Source of the DNA: Spirochaetaceae bacterium | Lineage (GTDB): Bacteria > Spirochaetota > Spirochaetia > SZUA-6 > Bin103 | Direction: 5' to 3' | Length of the DNA stretch: 21,903 bases | Assembly: GCA_028818385.1 (NCBI GenBank) | Contig: JAPPNY010000110.1 | Span: forward strand, 94,842 to 116,744 | Program-made: the position numbers and the translations under genes | The notes under the pieces: model-generated | What the model was told of the DNA's origin: nothing | The model's database searches: none | What the model saw: only the letters and a program-made list of their open reading frames with translations | Shown here: positions 6,130-13,502 of the stretch, one piece after another | Layout: each line of letters begins with the position of its first letter | Position numbering within the stretch: the first letter of the stretch is position 1

Positions 6130-6930
6130 TCAGCAGCGGTCGGCGCCGAACAGCTCGCGGAGGTACGCGGCCCCCAGGCGCACCTGCTCGACTTGGTCCG
6201 GCTGCTTGCCTTCGTACACGATCGACAGGCAGCCGTTGTAGTTCGCGTTCCTGATGATCGAGACGATCCGCTCGTAGTCCAGCCACTCCTCGCGGCCGCT
6301 CTCGATCCGGTAGAACTTCGTGCGGATGCAGGTGGCGTACGGGACGGTCTGCTCCATGTACCCGTAGAAGTCGTGCGCCGGGTCGGTGACGCCCACGGGC
6401 TGCGATCCCGGCGATCCGACCCACTGCCCGGTGTCCATGAGGAAGTTGAAGTTCTCGCGGTCCACGTCCTCGCGGATGCGCAGCATGTCGTCCCCGGTGA
6501 CGGGGTGGTTCTGCAGGCCGATGGAGACGCCGCGCTCGGCACCGTAGTCGGCCACCTCCCGGTAGCCGGCGATCATGGCCGGCCAGGCCGGCTCGCCGTC
6601 GCCGTTCTTCTCCGGGACGGTGGCGCAGAACATGCGGATGAGCGGTGCGCCGAGGAAGGCGGCCAAGTCGATCACGCCCTTCGCCTTGTCGGCGTGCTCC
6701 CTGCGCTCCGCGGTCGTGCCGTGGAACAGCCCGCTGACGCCGATGTAGGCGATGGGCAGTCCGTACTTCAGACAGTGCAGCCTGATCGACGCGAGATACT
6801 CGGGCTCCCGGGACGCGAATGCCGACTCGTGGAAGTCGATGCTGTCCATGCGCAGCTCGTAGCAGGTCCTGATGAAGTCCTCGACACCCATGTCCCGCAT
6901 GCTCAGGGAGTTGCAGCCGATCTTGATCAT
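6130..6930 (-). CDS. Sugar phosphate isomerase/epimerase family protein (TIM barrel)
   Basis: The 266-residue protein has the xylose-isomerase-like TIM-barrel signature: IGCNSLSMRDMGVEDFI at the first strand, LQNHP (140-143), FNFLMDTGQWVGS with Asp166, RTKFYRIE, and LSIVYEG with Glu240. Related enzymes isomerise or epimerise sugars or dehydrate inosose using a divalent metal bound by Glu/Asp/His/Glu. Here the usual Glu of the E-N-H motif is Gln140, so activity or metal choice may differ. No signal peptide is present, so it should be cytosolic. It is convergent with ychF and about 90 bp downstream of the ABC exporter on the same strand. Substrate cannot be named. Confidence 0.85.
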   Translation of the reverse strand: MIKIGCNSLSMRDMGVEDFIRTCYELRMDSIDFHESAFASREPEYLASIRLHCLKYGLPIAYIGVSGLFHGTTAERREHADKAKGVIDLAAFLGAPLIRMFCATVPEKNGDGEPAWPAMIAGYREVADYGAERGVSIGLQNHPVTGDDMLRIREDVDRENFNFLMDTGQWVGSPGSQPVGVTDPAHDFYGYMEQTVPYATCIRTKFYRIESGREEWLDYERIVSIIRNANYNGCLSIVYEGKQPDQVEQVRLGAAYLRELFGADRC

Positions 6931-7019
6931 CGTTCCGTCCTTTGCGCCCGCTGTCGGTCACGTCCCAGCGTAGCACGGTCCCGTCCGGTGACGAGGTCGC
7001 GCACGCAGCGGATCGCACG

Positions 7020-8810
7020 CTACCCGGTCAGCCGTTGCGTCTCGAACAGCTCTCGGAAGAAGCCTTCACGCTTGATGAGCTCGCGCGGAGGGCCCTCCTG
7101 CGACAGGCGTCCCTCGCCGTCGAGGACGAAGACGGTGTCGGCCTCCATCACGGTCGCCAGCCGGTGCGCGATGACGATGGTCGTCCGCCCGCGTGACAGC
7201 TCGCGAAGTGACCGGAGAACGATCTGCTCGGTGACAGAGTCGATGGCGCCGGTTCCTTAGTCGATCAGCAGCACGGGCGCCGGACGAAAGAACAGCCGCG
7301 CCAGGGCCACGCGCTGGCGCTCGCCTCCGGACAGCGTGTGCCCATCCTCGCCGAGCACGGTGTCGTAGCCGCGCCGCAGCCCCTGCACCACGCCGTGCAG
7401 GCCGGCCTGCCTGGATGCGTGCACGGCGGCCTCCTCGTTCCCGCGCACCGGCAACGGGTAGCAGATATTGTGCGCCACGGAGCGGTTCCAGAGAAACACC
7501 GGCTGCGAAACCACCGCGAAGTGGCCACGAAGACTCGCCAGAGACGCCTCCCGTATGTCCGTGCCCCCGATCGTAATCGTGCCGCTGTCCGGTTCCCGGA
7601 TACGGAGCATCAGCTCGAAGACCGTCGTCTTGCCGCCGCCGCTCGGCCCCACGAGGCCGATGAAGTCTCCGGCACGGAACGTGGCAGTGAACCCGCTCAG
7701 TGCCTGGCCCTCCCCGTAGGAGAAGGTGACGTCTTGAAAGGCGATGTCCCCGCCGAGCTCCGGCGCCGGAGCCGCCGGCGAGTCCACCTCGAGCGGCGCC
7801 GCGAACAGGTCGTCGAGCCGTTCGAACGAGTTGCGAATGGTGTGCGTGCCCACGTACGTCTGGAGCACGCCCCGCAGCGCGCCGTAGGCACGAGGCACGT
7901 ATGCCATGAACGCGATCATCGCCCCCAGCGTCAGCGTTCCGTCGATGATGCGCACCGCTCCGTAAGCCAGCATGCCGCCGATCACGACGTTGCTCACCAC
8001 GTCGTTCGGGAACGTCAGCAGCATGCTGTGCAGAGGGATCGACCTGGTTCTCAGGTGGAGGAACCTGCGCAACCATCCCCGCCACTGCGCCTCGTGCACG
8101 GCCTCGCCGCCCAGCGTCCGGACCGTTCCAATACCGCGGAATGTCTCGGTCAGAAACTGCTCCCCCCGCGCGGTGTGCCGCGTCAGGAGCTTGTCCAGCA
8201 CCCTGGATCGCCCGGTAAGCCGTGCCGTGATCAGGTACATGATCGGCAGTGCGATCAGCGCGGCCGCTGCCAGCCGCGCATCGACGACCACCATCAGCAC
8301 CATCGTCGCCGTCAACGTGATCGCGTTTTGCACGAACGGCAGAAGCTCCTGGCCGACGTAGAGCTCGCCGATCCTTCCGGTCTCCCGCGTGATGCGGAAC
8401 ATCAAGTCGACGGGCGTCCTGCTCTCGAGGAATCCCATCCGTGCCCGCAGCAGATGGGGCAGCACGGCCTCGCGCAGACCGGCGCTCACCCGGTACGCGA
8501 TCAGCGTCCGCAGATACTGACTCGCGTAGGTGATGCCGATCGCGGCGATCGGCGCAACCACGATCCCGGCGACCACTGCCGCGATCAGCCCGTAGTCCGC
8601 TTCCGGGACGGCGGTATCGAACAGCAGGCGATACAGCAGCGGCTGGACGGCGTTGATGCCGGACACCACCAGCATGATTGCGATCGCCGCCGCCACGATC
8701 CATCGCATCGACCAGAACGCCTGCCGGAAGATCGCCCACGCGACCCTCCTGCGGGTGCCGTTCCCCCGCGCGTCTCCCCGGTGCGGCCCGGGACCCACTG
8801 TCTTGGCCAT
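7020..8810 (-). pseudogene. ABC exporter half-transporter interrupted by TAA at the Walker B Glu
   Basis: Residues 1-517 give a type-IV ABC exporter: about six membrane helices (38-58, 77-97, 160-195 and 270-310 regions), Walker A GPSGGGKT (388-395), Q-loop Gln436, signature LSGGERQR (493-500) and Walker B VLLID (513-517). The next codon is TAA (7257-7259). Translation beyond it in the same frame restores the family exactly: GTGAIDS (D-loop), TTIVIAHRLA (H-loop His), then 78 codons to TAG at 7020-7022, for about 596 residues in all. A single G-to-T change from GAA would create this stop. The truncated product lacks D- and H-loops. It may be a fresh null allele, a read-through case or a sequencing error. 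The original substrate (lipid, drug or peptide) is unknown. Confidence 0.9.
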
Positions 8811-8903
8811 CCCTCCAGGTTACCGCCCCGTGCCAAGCGGCGCTGTCCATGCGCCGGCATGGCCGCGGCCCGGCGGCGCCGTATATGCTGCCGGGCAAGT
8901 TCC

Positions 8904-9734
8904 ATGATCATCGACAGCCATCTGCACGTGTGGAGTGACGATCCGCAGCGCTATCCGTGGGCAGGCGACGGCCCGTCGCAGGACGGCAGCGTCGAGTTGC
9001 TGCTTCAGACCATGGAGCGCCACGGCGTCGACAAGGCGTGCTTGGTCCAGTCCATCCACTACCTGTTCGACAACCGCTACACGGCCGACTGCCTGGCCCG
9101 CTATCCGGGACGGTTCTCGGGCATCGCGGTCATGGACCGCAACGCCCCCGACGCGGTCGAGCGGCTGGAGCGCCTGGTCACCGAGGACGGCTTCGAGGGG
9201 CTGCGCATGCACCTGTCGCGCGCCGACGATCCGGCCGAGTGGGCCGCTCCCTCGCAGGACCCGATCTGGCGCAAGGCCGAGGAGCTCGGCGCCTGCTTCC
9301 TGAGCTTCGGCCCGGCGGACAAGCAGCCGGCCGTCGAGCCCATCATCGCCCGCCATCCCGGCGTCCCGGTAGTCCTCGACCACCTGGGCGGCGCCCTGTT
9401 CGAGGCGGATCCTCCCGAGCCGCTGCTCCGCAACGTCCTCGACCTGGCGAAGTACCCGAACGTCTACGTGAAGTTCACGCCGCAGGCCGCGCGGGCGGCC
9501 GGCCCCTACCCGTTCACGGACCAGCACGCGGTCTACGAGCGGATCTACGACGCCTTCGGCCCGCGGCGCCTTATGTGGGGTACCGACTTCCCGCACATCT
9601 TCGCCGACATCGGCTACCGCCGCGGCCTGGAGCTGTTCCGCGACCACATGGCGTTCCTCACCGACGAGGACAAGCGCTGGCTGTTCGCGGAGACCGCCAG
9701 GAGCATCTGGAAGTTCGGCGCCGAAACCCGCTGA
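8904..9734 (+). CDS. Amidohydrolase-2 family metal-dependent hydrolase
   Basis: The 276-residue protein starts MIIDSHLHVWSDD, giving Asp4-x-His6-x-His8, the first metal motif of the amidohydrolase-2 (TIM-dicarboxylate hydrolase-like) group. Later motifs are VVLDHLGG (His160) and LMWGTDFPH (Asp228), the latter typical of the family. Members hydrolyse lactones or decarboxylate/hydrate dicarboxylic or aromatic acids; the exact substrate is unknown. No signal peptide is present, so it should be cytosolic. The ATG at 8904 matches the family N-terminus, and upstream extension would only be antisense of the ABC gene. It is divergent from the ABC exporter (93 bp apart). Its last codons contain one copy of a 20-bp direct repeat. 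Confidence 0.9.
   Translation: MIIDSHLHVWSDDPQRYPWAGDGPSQDGSVELLLQTMERHGVDKACLVQSIHYLFDNRYTADCLARYPGRFSGIAVMDRNAPDAVERLERLVTEDGFEGLRMHLSRADDPAEWAAPSQDPIWRKAEELGACFLSFGPADKQPAVEPIIARHPGVPVVLDHLGGALFEADPPEPLLRNVLDLAKYPNVYVKFTPQAARAAGPYPFTDQHAVYERIYDAFGPRRLMWGTDFPHIFADIGYRRGLELFRDHMAFLTDEDKRWLFAETARSIWKFGAETR
9709..9728. repeat. 20-bp direct repeat, copy 1 (amidohydrolase 3' end)
   Basis: GGAAGTTCGGCGCCGAAACC lies in the codons for the last residues (KFGAET). The identical sequence recurs at 11775-11794. Its core TTCGGCGCCGAA is a perfect palindrome. The two copies bracket the toxin-antitoxin pair and the AAA ATPase. Confidence 0.85.
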
Positions 9735-9756
9735 ACGTCCGGCGCATCGAGCGCCG

Positions 9757-10182
9757 TCACTCTTCCGTGCCGGCTCGGAGCCGGGCGGCCGCCTCCCGCG
9801 CGGTGACGATCGGGATGCCCTGCGCACTCCCGAGTGCCAGCATGTCGCCCCGGTCGCCGGACACGATCAGGTCGGCGTCGCCGGCGATCGCGGTGGCGAG
9901 TATCTGATTGTCGTCCGGATCCGACGACAGGCTCACCTCCGGCACATCCGCAAACACCACTGCGACCGCTTCCAGGTGGTAGAGGAGATCGTCGGCTTCC
10001 TCCCGCCGGATGTACGGCTGCAGCCGATCCCGCGCCAGAACGTCTTGCAGTTCCTCAATCTGGAACCGGGACGTGATCAGCGTGATGCCCGGGCTCTTGA
10101 CCGCCGCCAGCACCTGCCCTGGCGGTCCTTCGCCGGAGATCAGGGCGCTCACCAGGATGTTGGTATCAAGGACGATCCGCAC
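9757..10182 (-). CDS. PIN-domain toxin (VapC-like, COG1569 type)
   Basis: From GTG 10182 the 141-residue protein reads MRIVLDTNILVSALISGEG, with catalytic-type Asp6, then an acidic pair in SRFQIEELQDVL (Glu43/44), DPDDNQILATAIAG (Asp91) and LIVSGDRGDML (Asp110). These give the usual PIN acidic cluster that binds Mg2+ and cleaves RNA. A longer frame to 10224 exists, but its extra residues are not family-like. The preceding antitoxin overlaps the start by 17 nt on the same strand, the usual toxin-antitoxin arrangement. PIN toxins typically cleave tRNA or mRNA when free of antitoxin. All key acidic residues are present, so it is probably functional. Confidence 0.85.
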   Translation of the reverse strand: MRIVLDTNILVSALISGEGPPGQVLAAVKSPGITLITSRFQIEELQDVLARDRLQPYIRREEADDLLYHLEAVAVVFADVPEVSLSSDPDDNQILATAIAGDADLIVSGDRGDMLALGSAQGIPIVTAREAAARLRAGTEE

Positions 10183-10402
10183 GGGCCTGGGCCACCGCTT
10201 CGTCGGCAAGGCTCTGCACCGCATCGCCCGACAGGTGCCGGTTGCGTTCCCAGATCGACTCCACGGTCTCCCAGAAGATCGCCTGGCGTACCGCGCGATC
10301 GACGAACCTCGACAGGTCGCCCTTCTTGCCGCCGGTCCGTGCCAGGTAGCTCCGCACGCGACGGTTCGTGTCGTCCGAGATGACGAGATTCCATCGAGTC
10401 AT
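10166..10402 (-). CDS. Ribbon-helix-helix-type antitoxin (putative)
   Basis: The 78-residue protein begins MTRWNLVISDDTNRRVRSYL. It then has GGKKGDLSRFVDRAVRQAI and an acidic helix (ETVESIWERNRHLSGDAVQ). The alternating strand (WNLVIS) followed by two helices fits a ribbon-helix-helix DNA-binding unit, with the C-terminus binding the toxin. It precedes and overlaps the PIN toxin gene, supporting the antitoxin role. An AAAGGGA ribosome site lies just upstream. It is divergent from the AAA ATPase across 136 bp. Dimers of such antitoxins usually repress their own promoter. Confidence 0.75.
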   Translation of the reverse strand: MTRWNLVISDDTNRRVRSYLARTGGKKGDLSRFVDRAVRQAIFWETVESIWERNRHLSGDAVQSLADEAVAQARADRP

Positions 10403-10497
10403 CAGTGGTCCCTTTCGGTGTTTATGTGTCTATGCATCATCTTACGGGAGTCGGCCACGCGGCAAGTGCGCTCCGATGGATTGTCCATGATGAGAGC

Positions 10498-10540
10498 TTG
10501 ACGCGCATATTCGAAAAGTTTTATGTATACCTGAAACTTT
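10498..10540 (+). promoter_or_regulatory. Promoter with symmetric operator before the AAA ATPase gene
   Basis: TTGACG (10498-10503) and TATGTA (10522-10527), 18 nt apart, make a sigma-70-type promoter. Over the -10 lies a 26-bp dyad (10515-10540): arms AAAGTTT and AAACTTT with a central GTATAC palindrome, each 3 nt from an arm. The dyad touches the TTG start at 10539, so transcripts would be nearly leaderless and a bound protein would block them. Confidence 0.5.
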
Positions 10541-11762
10541 GGCAGGGCTGGACTTCGACATCCCCCCGTACATCACCCGGCCCATCTACGTCAGGCGGCT
10601 CGAACCGCTGGTCGGGAAGGACGTCATCAAGGTGCTGGTCGGCCAGCGGCGGGTCGGCAAGAGCTACCTGCTCCATCACGTGGTGGACATGATCCGGAAG
10701 CGCGATCCCGCGTGTCCCGTCCTGTATGTCAACAAGGAGCTGGCCGCGTTCGACGACATCCGAACCCACGCCGACCTCCTCGATCTCACGAGGAGGCAAC
10801 TCGGTTCGGCTCCGCGCGGCTGCATCCTGGTCGACGAGGTGCAGGAGATCGAGAACTGGTCGCGCGCGCTGCGCAGCCTCGCGGCGGAGAAGCGGTTCGA
10901 CCTCTATTGCACCGGCAGCAACGCCGAGATGCTGTCCGGCGACATCGCCACCCTGCTGGCCGGCCGCGCCGTCGAAGTGCCGGTGCGCGGCCTGTCCTAT
11001 GGAGAGTTCCTCGCATTCCATCGGCTCGACGAAAGCGACGAGTCGCTGCGCCGCTACCTGCGCTATGGCGGCCTCCCCCACCTGGTCGACCTGGAGCTGA
11101 CCGACCGGGTCGTGTACGAGTACCTCGGAAACCTCTACCACGTCATCCTGTTCAAGGACGTCGTCGCCCGCTACCGCATCCGCAACATCGACTTCCTCGA
11201 ACGGCTCGTGCGGTTCGTGGCCGACAGCGTCGGCAGCGTGGTCACCGCCAAGCGGATCAGCGACTACCTGAAGTCGCAGCGTGTACGCATCTCGCCCAAC
11301 GCCGTGCTGGAGTACCTGGCTCACCTGTGCCACGCGTGCTTCCTGGCCAAGGTGCACCGGGCGGACGTGGTCGGGCGGCGCATCTTCGAGATCGGCGAGA
11401 AGTACTACTTCGAGGACCTGGGCCTGCGCCACGCCGTCAAGCCGTTCGTGCAACAGGACATCGGGAAGGTGCTCGAGAACCTCGTCTACCACCACCTGCG
11501 CGTGTGCGGCTGGCAGGTCGCCGCCGGCCGCCTGGATCGCCGCGAGATCGACTTCGTGGCGACCCGTCAGGAGGAGACCCTGTACGTACAGGTCGCCTAC
11601 CTCCTGACCGACGCTGCGACCCACGCCCGCGAGTTCGGCAACCTCCTCGACATCCCGGACAACTATCCGAAGCTCGTCGTGTCCATGGACCCCGTCATCG
11701 GCGCAAGCCACAAGGGCATCCGCCACCTCCACATCCGCGAGTTCCTGTCGACCGAGTGGTGA
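10539..11762 (+). CDS. AAA ATPase of the DUF4143 (AAA_14) type
   Basis: The 407-residue protein has Walker A GQRRVGKS (35-42), Walker B CILVDE (95-100) and sensor LYCTGSNAEML (122-132). The GRAVEVPVRGLSYGEFL and YGGLPHLV motifs are typical of AAA_14/DUF4143 ATPases. The C-terminal part contains REIDFVATRQEETLYVQVAY (335-354), resembling a degenerate PD-(D/E)xK nuclease core (Glu336/Asp338, then Gln-Val where Lys is usual). The role of these common, mobile ATPases is not established. No ATG is present; TTG 10539 gives the family N-terminus. The gene ends 35 bp before the convergent dioxygenase gene, with the second 20-bp repeat between them. Confidence 0.88.
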   Translation: MAGLDFDIPPYITRPIYVRRLEPLVGKDVIKVLVGQRRVGKSYLLHHVVDMIRKRDPACPVLYVNKELAAFDDIRTHADLLDLTRRQLGSAPRGCILVDEVQEIENWSRALRSLAAEKRFDLYCTGSNAEMLSGDIATLLAGRAVEVPVRGLSYGEFLAFHRLDESDESLRRYLRYGGLPHLVDLELTDRVVYEYLGNLYHVILFKDVVARYRIRNIDFLERLVRFVADSVGSVVTAKRISDYLKSQRVRISPNAVLEYLAHLCHACFLAKVHRADVVGRRIFEIGEKYYFEDLGLRHAVKPFVQQDIGKVLENLVYHHLRVCGWQVAAGRLDRREIDFVATRQEETLYVQVAYLLTDAATHAREFGNLLDIPDNYPKLVVSMDPVIGASHKGIRHLHIREFLSTEW

Positions 11763-11774
11763 CGAGAGGCACGC

Positions 11775-11794
11775 GGAAGTTCGGCGCCGAAACC
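11775..11794. repeat. 20-bp direct repeat, copy 2 (intergenic)
   Basis: GGAAGTTCGGCGCCGAAACC, identical to 9709-9728, now in the 34-bp gap between the ATPase and dioxygenase stops. The flanks beyond the 20 bp differ. Here the sequence is not coding, so identity cannot be explained by protein conservation. Confidence 0.85.
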
Positions 11795-11796
11795 AG

Positions 11797-12552
11797 CTAT
11801 CGCGGTCGGTGGGAGCGGTTGTAGCGCTCGACCATCCGGACGGACGCGGCATTGGCCTCCGTGTCCTGTACAGCGCCGGCGCCGTGGTAGGTGAACCCCA
11901 GATTGCGGCGGTGCGAGCCGGTCAGGTTGGGACCCGTGCGGTGGATGACGTTGGTGTGATGCACCAGCACGTCGCCCGCTTCGACGGTCGCTGCCACTTC
12001 CGGGTAGCGGGCCGTGTCCGGCGGGTCCACCAGCCCGCGGCTTGCGCCGAGCACCCCGGACGGCTCGTGCGGGAGGATGGGTAGCGCGTGGGAACCGCGC
12101 AGGAAGGAGATCGGACCGCTGTCCTCGCCCTGCGCGTCCAGCGCCAGCGTCGCCGCCAGTGACCGCGGCGGGTGGTAGAACTGGTAGGCGTTGTCCTGAT
12201 GGTACGGGAACCGGTAGGTCGCGTGCGGCGGCTTGTCGATGTACTGGATGCCGTCGGCGACCGGCTCGTCCTCCAGCAGGGGACGCACCACGTCCAGCAG
12301 CAAGGCGGAGCCGAGCAGGTCGCGCAGCAGTTCCGACTGCTCCTCGATCCGGAACAGGCAGCGCACCGGGGATCCCGGCGCTTCGGCGTCGAAGTAGACC
12401 TGGAGGTGCTCGCCCGCGGCGGCAGCCTCGGCCACGACGCGCTCCACCTCGCCTGTCACCTCGGACAGCAGTGGCGCGTGGAACAGGCCGCGCGCGACGG
12501 CGAAGCCGTCGCGGCGGTATCGCGCCGTCAGTTCCGCGATGTCGCCGGCCAT
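11797..12552 (-). CDS. Phytanoyl-CoA dioxygenase (PhyH) family protein
   Basis: The 251-residue protein starts at ATG 12552 with AAGGAGGG about 5 nt upstream; a longer frame to 12657 lacks such a site. FPYHQDNAYQFYH provides the Fe(II) ligands His118 and Asp120. VHHTNVIHRTGPN provides His204, and SHRRNLGF provides the Arg that binds 2-oxoglutarate. The double-stranded beta-helix fold is Fe(II)/2-oxoglutarate dependent and hydroxylates small substrates, here unknown. The facial triad is intact. Just upstream, in the same orientation, lies a 22-bp remnant similar to the start of the isomerase gene at 15304. Confidence 0.92.
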   Translation of the reverse strand: MAGDIAELTARYRRDGFAVARGLFHAPLLSEVTGEVERVVAEAAAAGEHLQVYFDAEAPGSPVRCLFRIEEQSELLRDLLGSALLLDVVRPLLEDEPVADGIQYIDKPPHATYRFPYHQDNAYQFYHPPRSLAATLALDAQGEDSGPISFLRGSHALPILPHEPSGVLGASRGLVDPPDTARYPEVAATVEAGDVLVHHTNVIHRTGPNLTGSHRRNLGFTYHGAGAVQDTEANAASVRMVERYNRSHRPR

Positions 12553-12591
12553 GTGACCCTCCTTCATTCCCTTGAGGCGCCCGTCCCTGAT

Positions 12592-12613
12592 CATGCAGGC
12601 GAGTTCGACGTCC
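12592..12613 (-). repeat. Remnant matching the 5' end of the isomerase gene at 15304
   Basis: This 22-bp stretch matches 15269-15290 at 20 of 22 positions. On the minus strand both encode DV(E/K)LACM. In the isomerase gene this is residues 6-12; here it is out of context upstream of the dioxygenase start. It looks like a scar of a lost or rearranged gene. Confidence 0.4.
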
Positions 12614-12754
12614 ACGGCGCGATGAGCATCGTGAACGAGCCGATCTACTGCCGGCAACAGGTGAGTGGGCTACTCGCCCGCTTGCACCGACCAGTCCGGG
12701 AACTGCAGCTCACCGGCACTTGCGCGCTCCAAGGTAAGACAATAGGCTACTTGC

Positions 12755-13000
12755 GTGAAGGCGACGGTTTCCTCGAAAGGACAGATCGTGTTGCCGGCCG
12801 AGTATCGCCATCGGGATGGGATCGAGCCCGGCCACGAGTTCGAGATCGAGCGGCAGGCCGCCGGAGTATACCGCCTCACCGTAAGCGAACCGCCCAGGAA
12901 CCGGGGTCTGGTCGACCTGCTGCTGGCATGCCCGGAGAAGGACTGGTTCGTGCCGATCCCGTCCGAGTCGACCGACCGGATCACGCCCCCCGATTGGTGA
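12755..13000 (+). CDS. AbrB/MazE-type antitoxin (VapB-like)
   Basis: The 81-residue protein begins MKATVSSKGQIVLPAEYRHR, the classic AbrB/SpoVT swapped-hairpin DNA-binding motif, followed by IEPGHEFEIERQAAGVYRLTV. The C-terminal half (NRGLVDLLLACPEKDWFVPI) is the toxin-neutralising tail. GTG at 12755 is the start that gives the family N-terminus. It precedes a PIN toxin gene by 7 bp on the same strand, a standard antitoxin-toxin operon. The pair probably represses its own promoter in the 200-bp region before it. Confidence 0.88.
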   Translation: MKATVSSKGQIVLPAEYRHRDGIEPGHEFEIERQAAGVYRLTVSEPPRNRGLVDLLLACPEKDWFVPIPSESTDRITPPDW

Positions 13001-13007
13001 GCCGACG

Positions 13008-13463
13008 ATGGCGCGATTCCTGGTGGACGCGAACGTGCTGTCGGAGGCGACCAAGAAAACGCCCAACCCGTTGGTGGTCGATTGGTTGCGGCGCAATGAG
13101 CGCCTCCTGGCCGTGGATCCGGTGATCCTGGGCGAGATCCGGTTCGGCATCCTGTTGCTGCCGGACGGGCGGCGACGTCAGCGCCTTGAAGGGTGGTTCA
13201 ACAAGATCGTGCGCCGGATCGAGTGCCTGTCGTGGGACTCCGGAACCGCGTTGCGATGGGCGGAGTTGCTGGCTCGGGTGAGGCGTGACGGCCGGACGAT
13301 GGCGGTGCGGGACAGCCTGATCGCCGCCACGGCATTGACGCAATCGCTCACCGTCGCCACCCGCAATGACCAGCACTTCGAAGCAAGCGGCGTTGACTTG
13401 GTGAATCCGTTTCTCCCGCCGCCTGCGCCGCAACCCGCGCCGACCGCGGACCCTCGCCAATAA
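13008..13463 (+). CDS. vapC: VapC-type PIN toxin
   Basis: The 151-residue protein has all four PIN acidic positions: MARFLVDANVLSE (Asp7), VILGEIRFGILL (Glu43), AVRDSLIAATAL (Asp102) and VATRNDQHF (Asp121). These residues coordinate Mg2+ for RNA cleavage, usually of tRNA anticodon loops or rRNA. It directly follows its AbrB-type antitoxin. The C-terminal tail (PFLPPPAPQPAPTADPRQ) is proline-rich and not part of the usual domain. The gene ends 40 bp from the convergent aldo/keto reductase. It appears intact. Confidence 0.92.
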   Translation: MARFLVDANVLSEATKKTPNPLVVDWLRRNERLLAVDPVILGEIRFGILLLPDGRRRQRLEGWFNKIVRRIECLSWDSGTALRWAELLARVRRDGRTMAVRDSLIAATALTQSLTVATRNDQHFEASGVDLVNPFLPPPAPQPAPTADPRQ

Positions 13464-13502
13464 GTATCGCCCCACCCGTGGCCAGCTCGACGCGCTGCCC
13501 GG

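Noticed and set aside
6025..7260. 411-codon plus-strand open frame over the isomerase gene
   Set aside because: Composition is that of a shadow frame in high-GC DNA. The minus strand encodes a clear TIM-barrel protein.
7338..8903. Very long plus-strand open frame running across the ABC exporter into the amidohydrolase
   Set aside because: It is antisense to the exporter. The protein is Arg/His/Gln-rich without domains until the amidohydrolase begins at ATG 8904. Only that last part is real.
10521..11852. 443-codon minus-strand frame opposite the AAA ATPase
   Set aside because: It has no recognisable domains, while the plus strand has Walker A, Walker B and DUF4143 motifs.
12553..12657. N-terminal extension of the PhyH dioxygenase
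   Set aside because: ATG 12552 has an excellent Shine-Dalgarno and the family N-terminus. The extension contains the isomerase-like scar instead.
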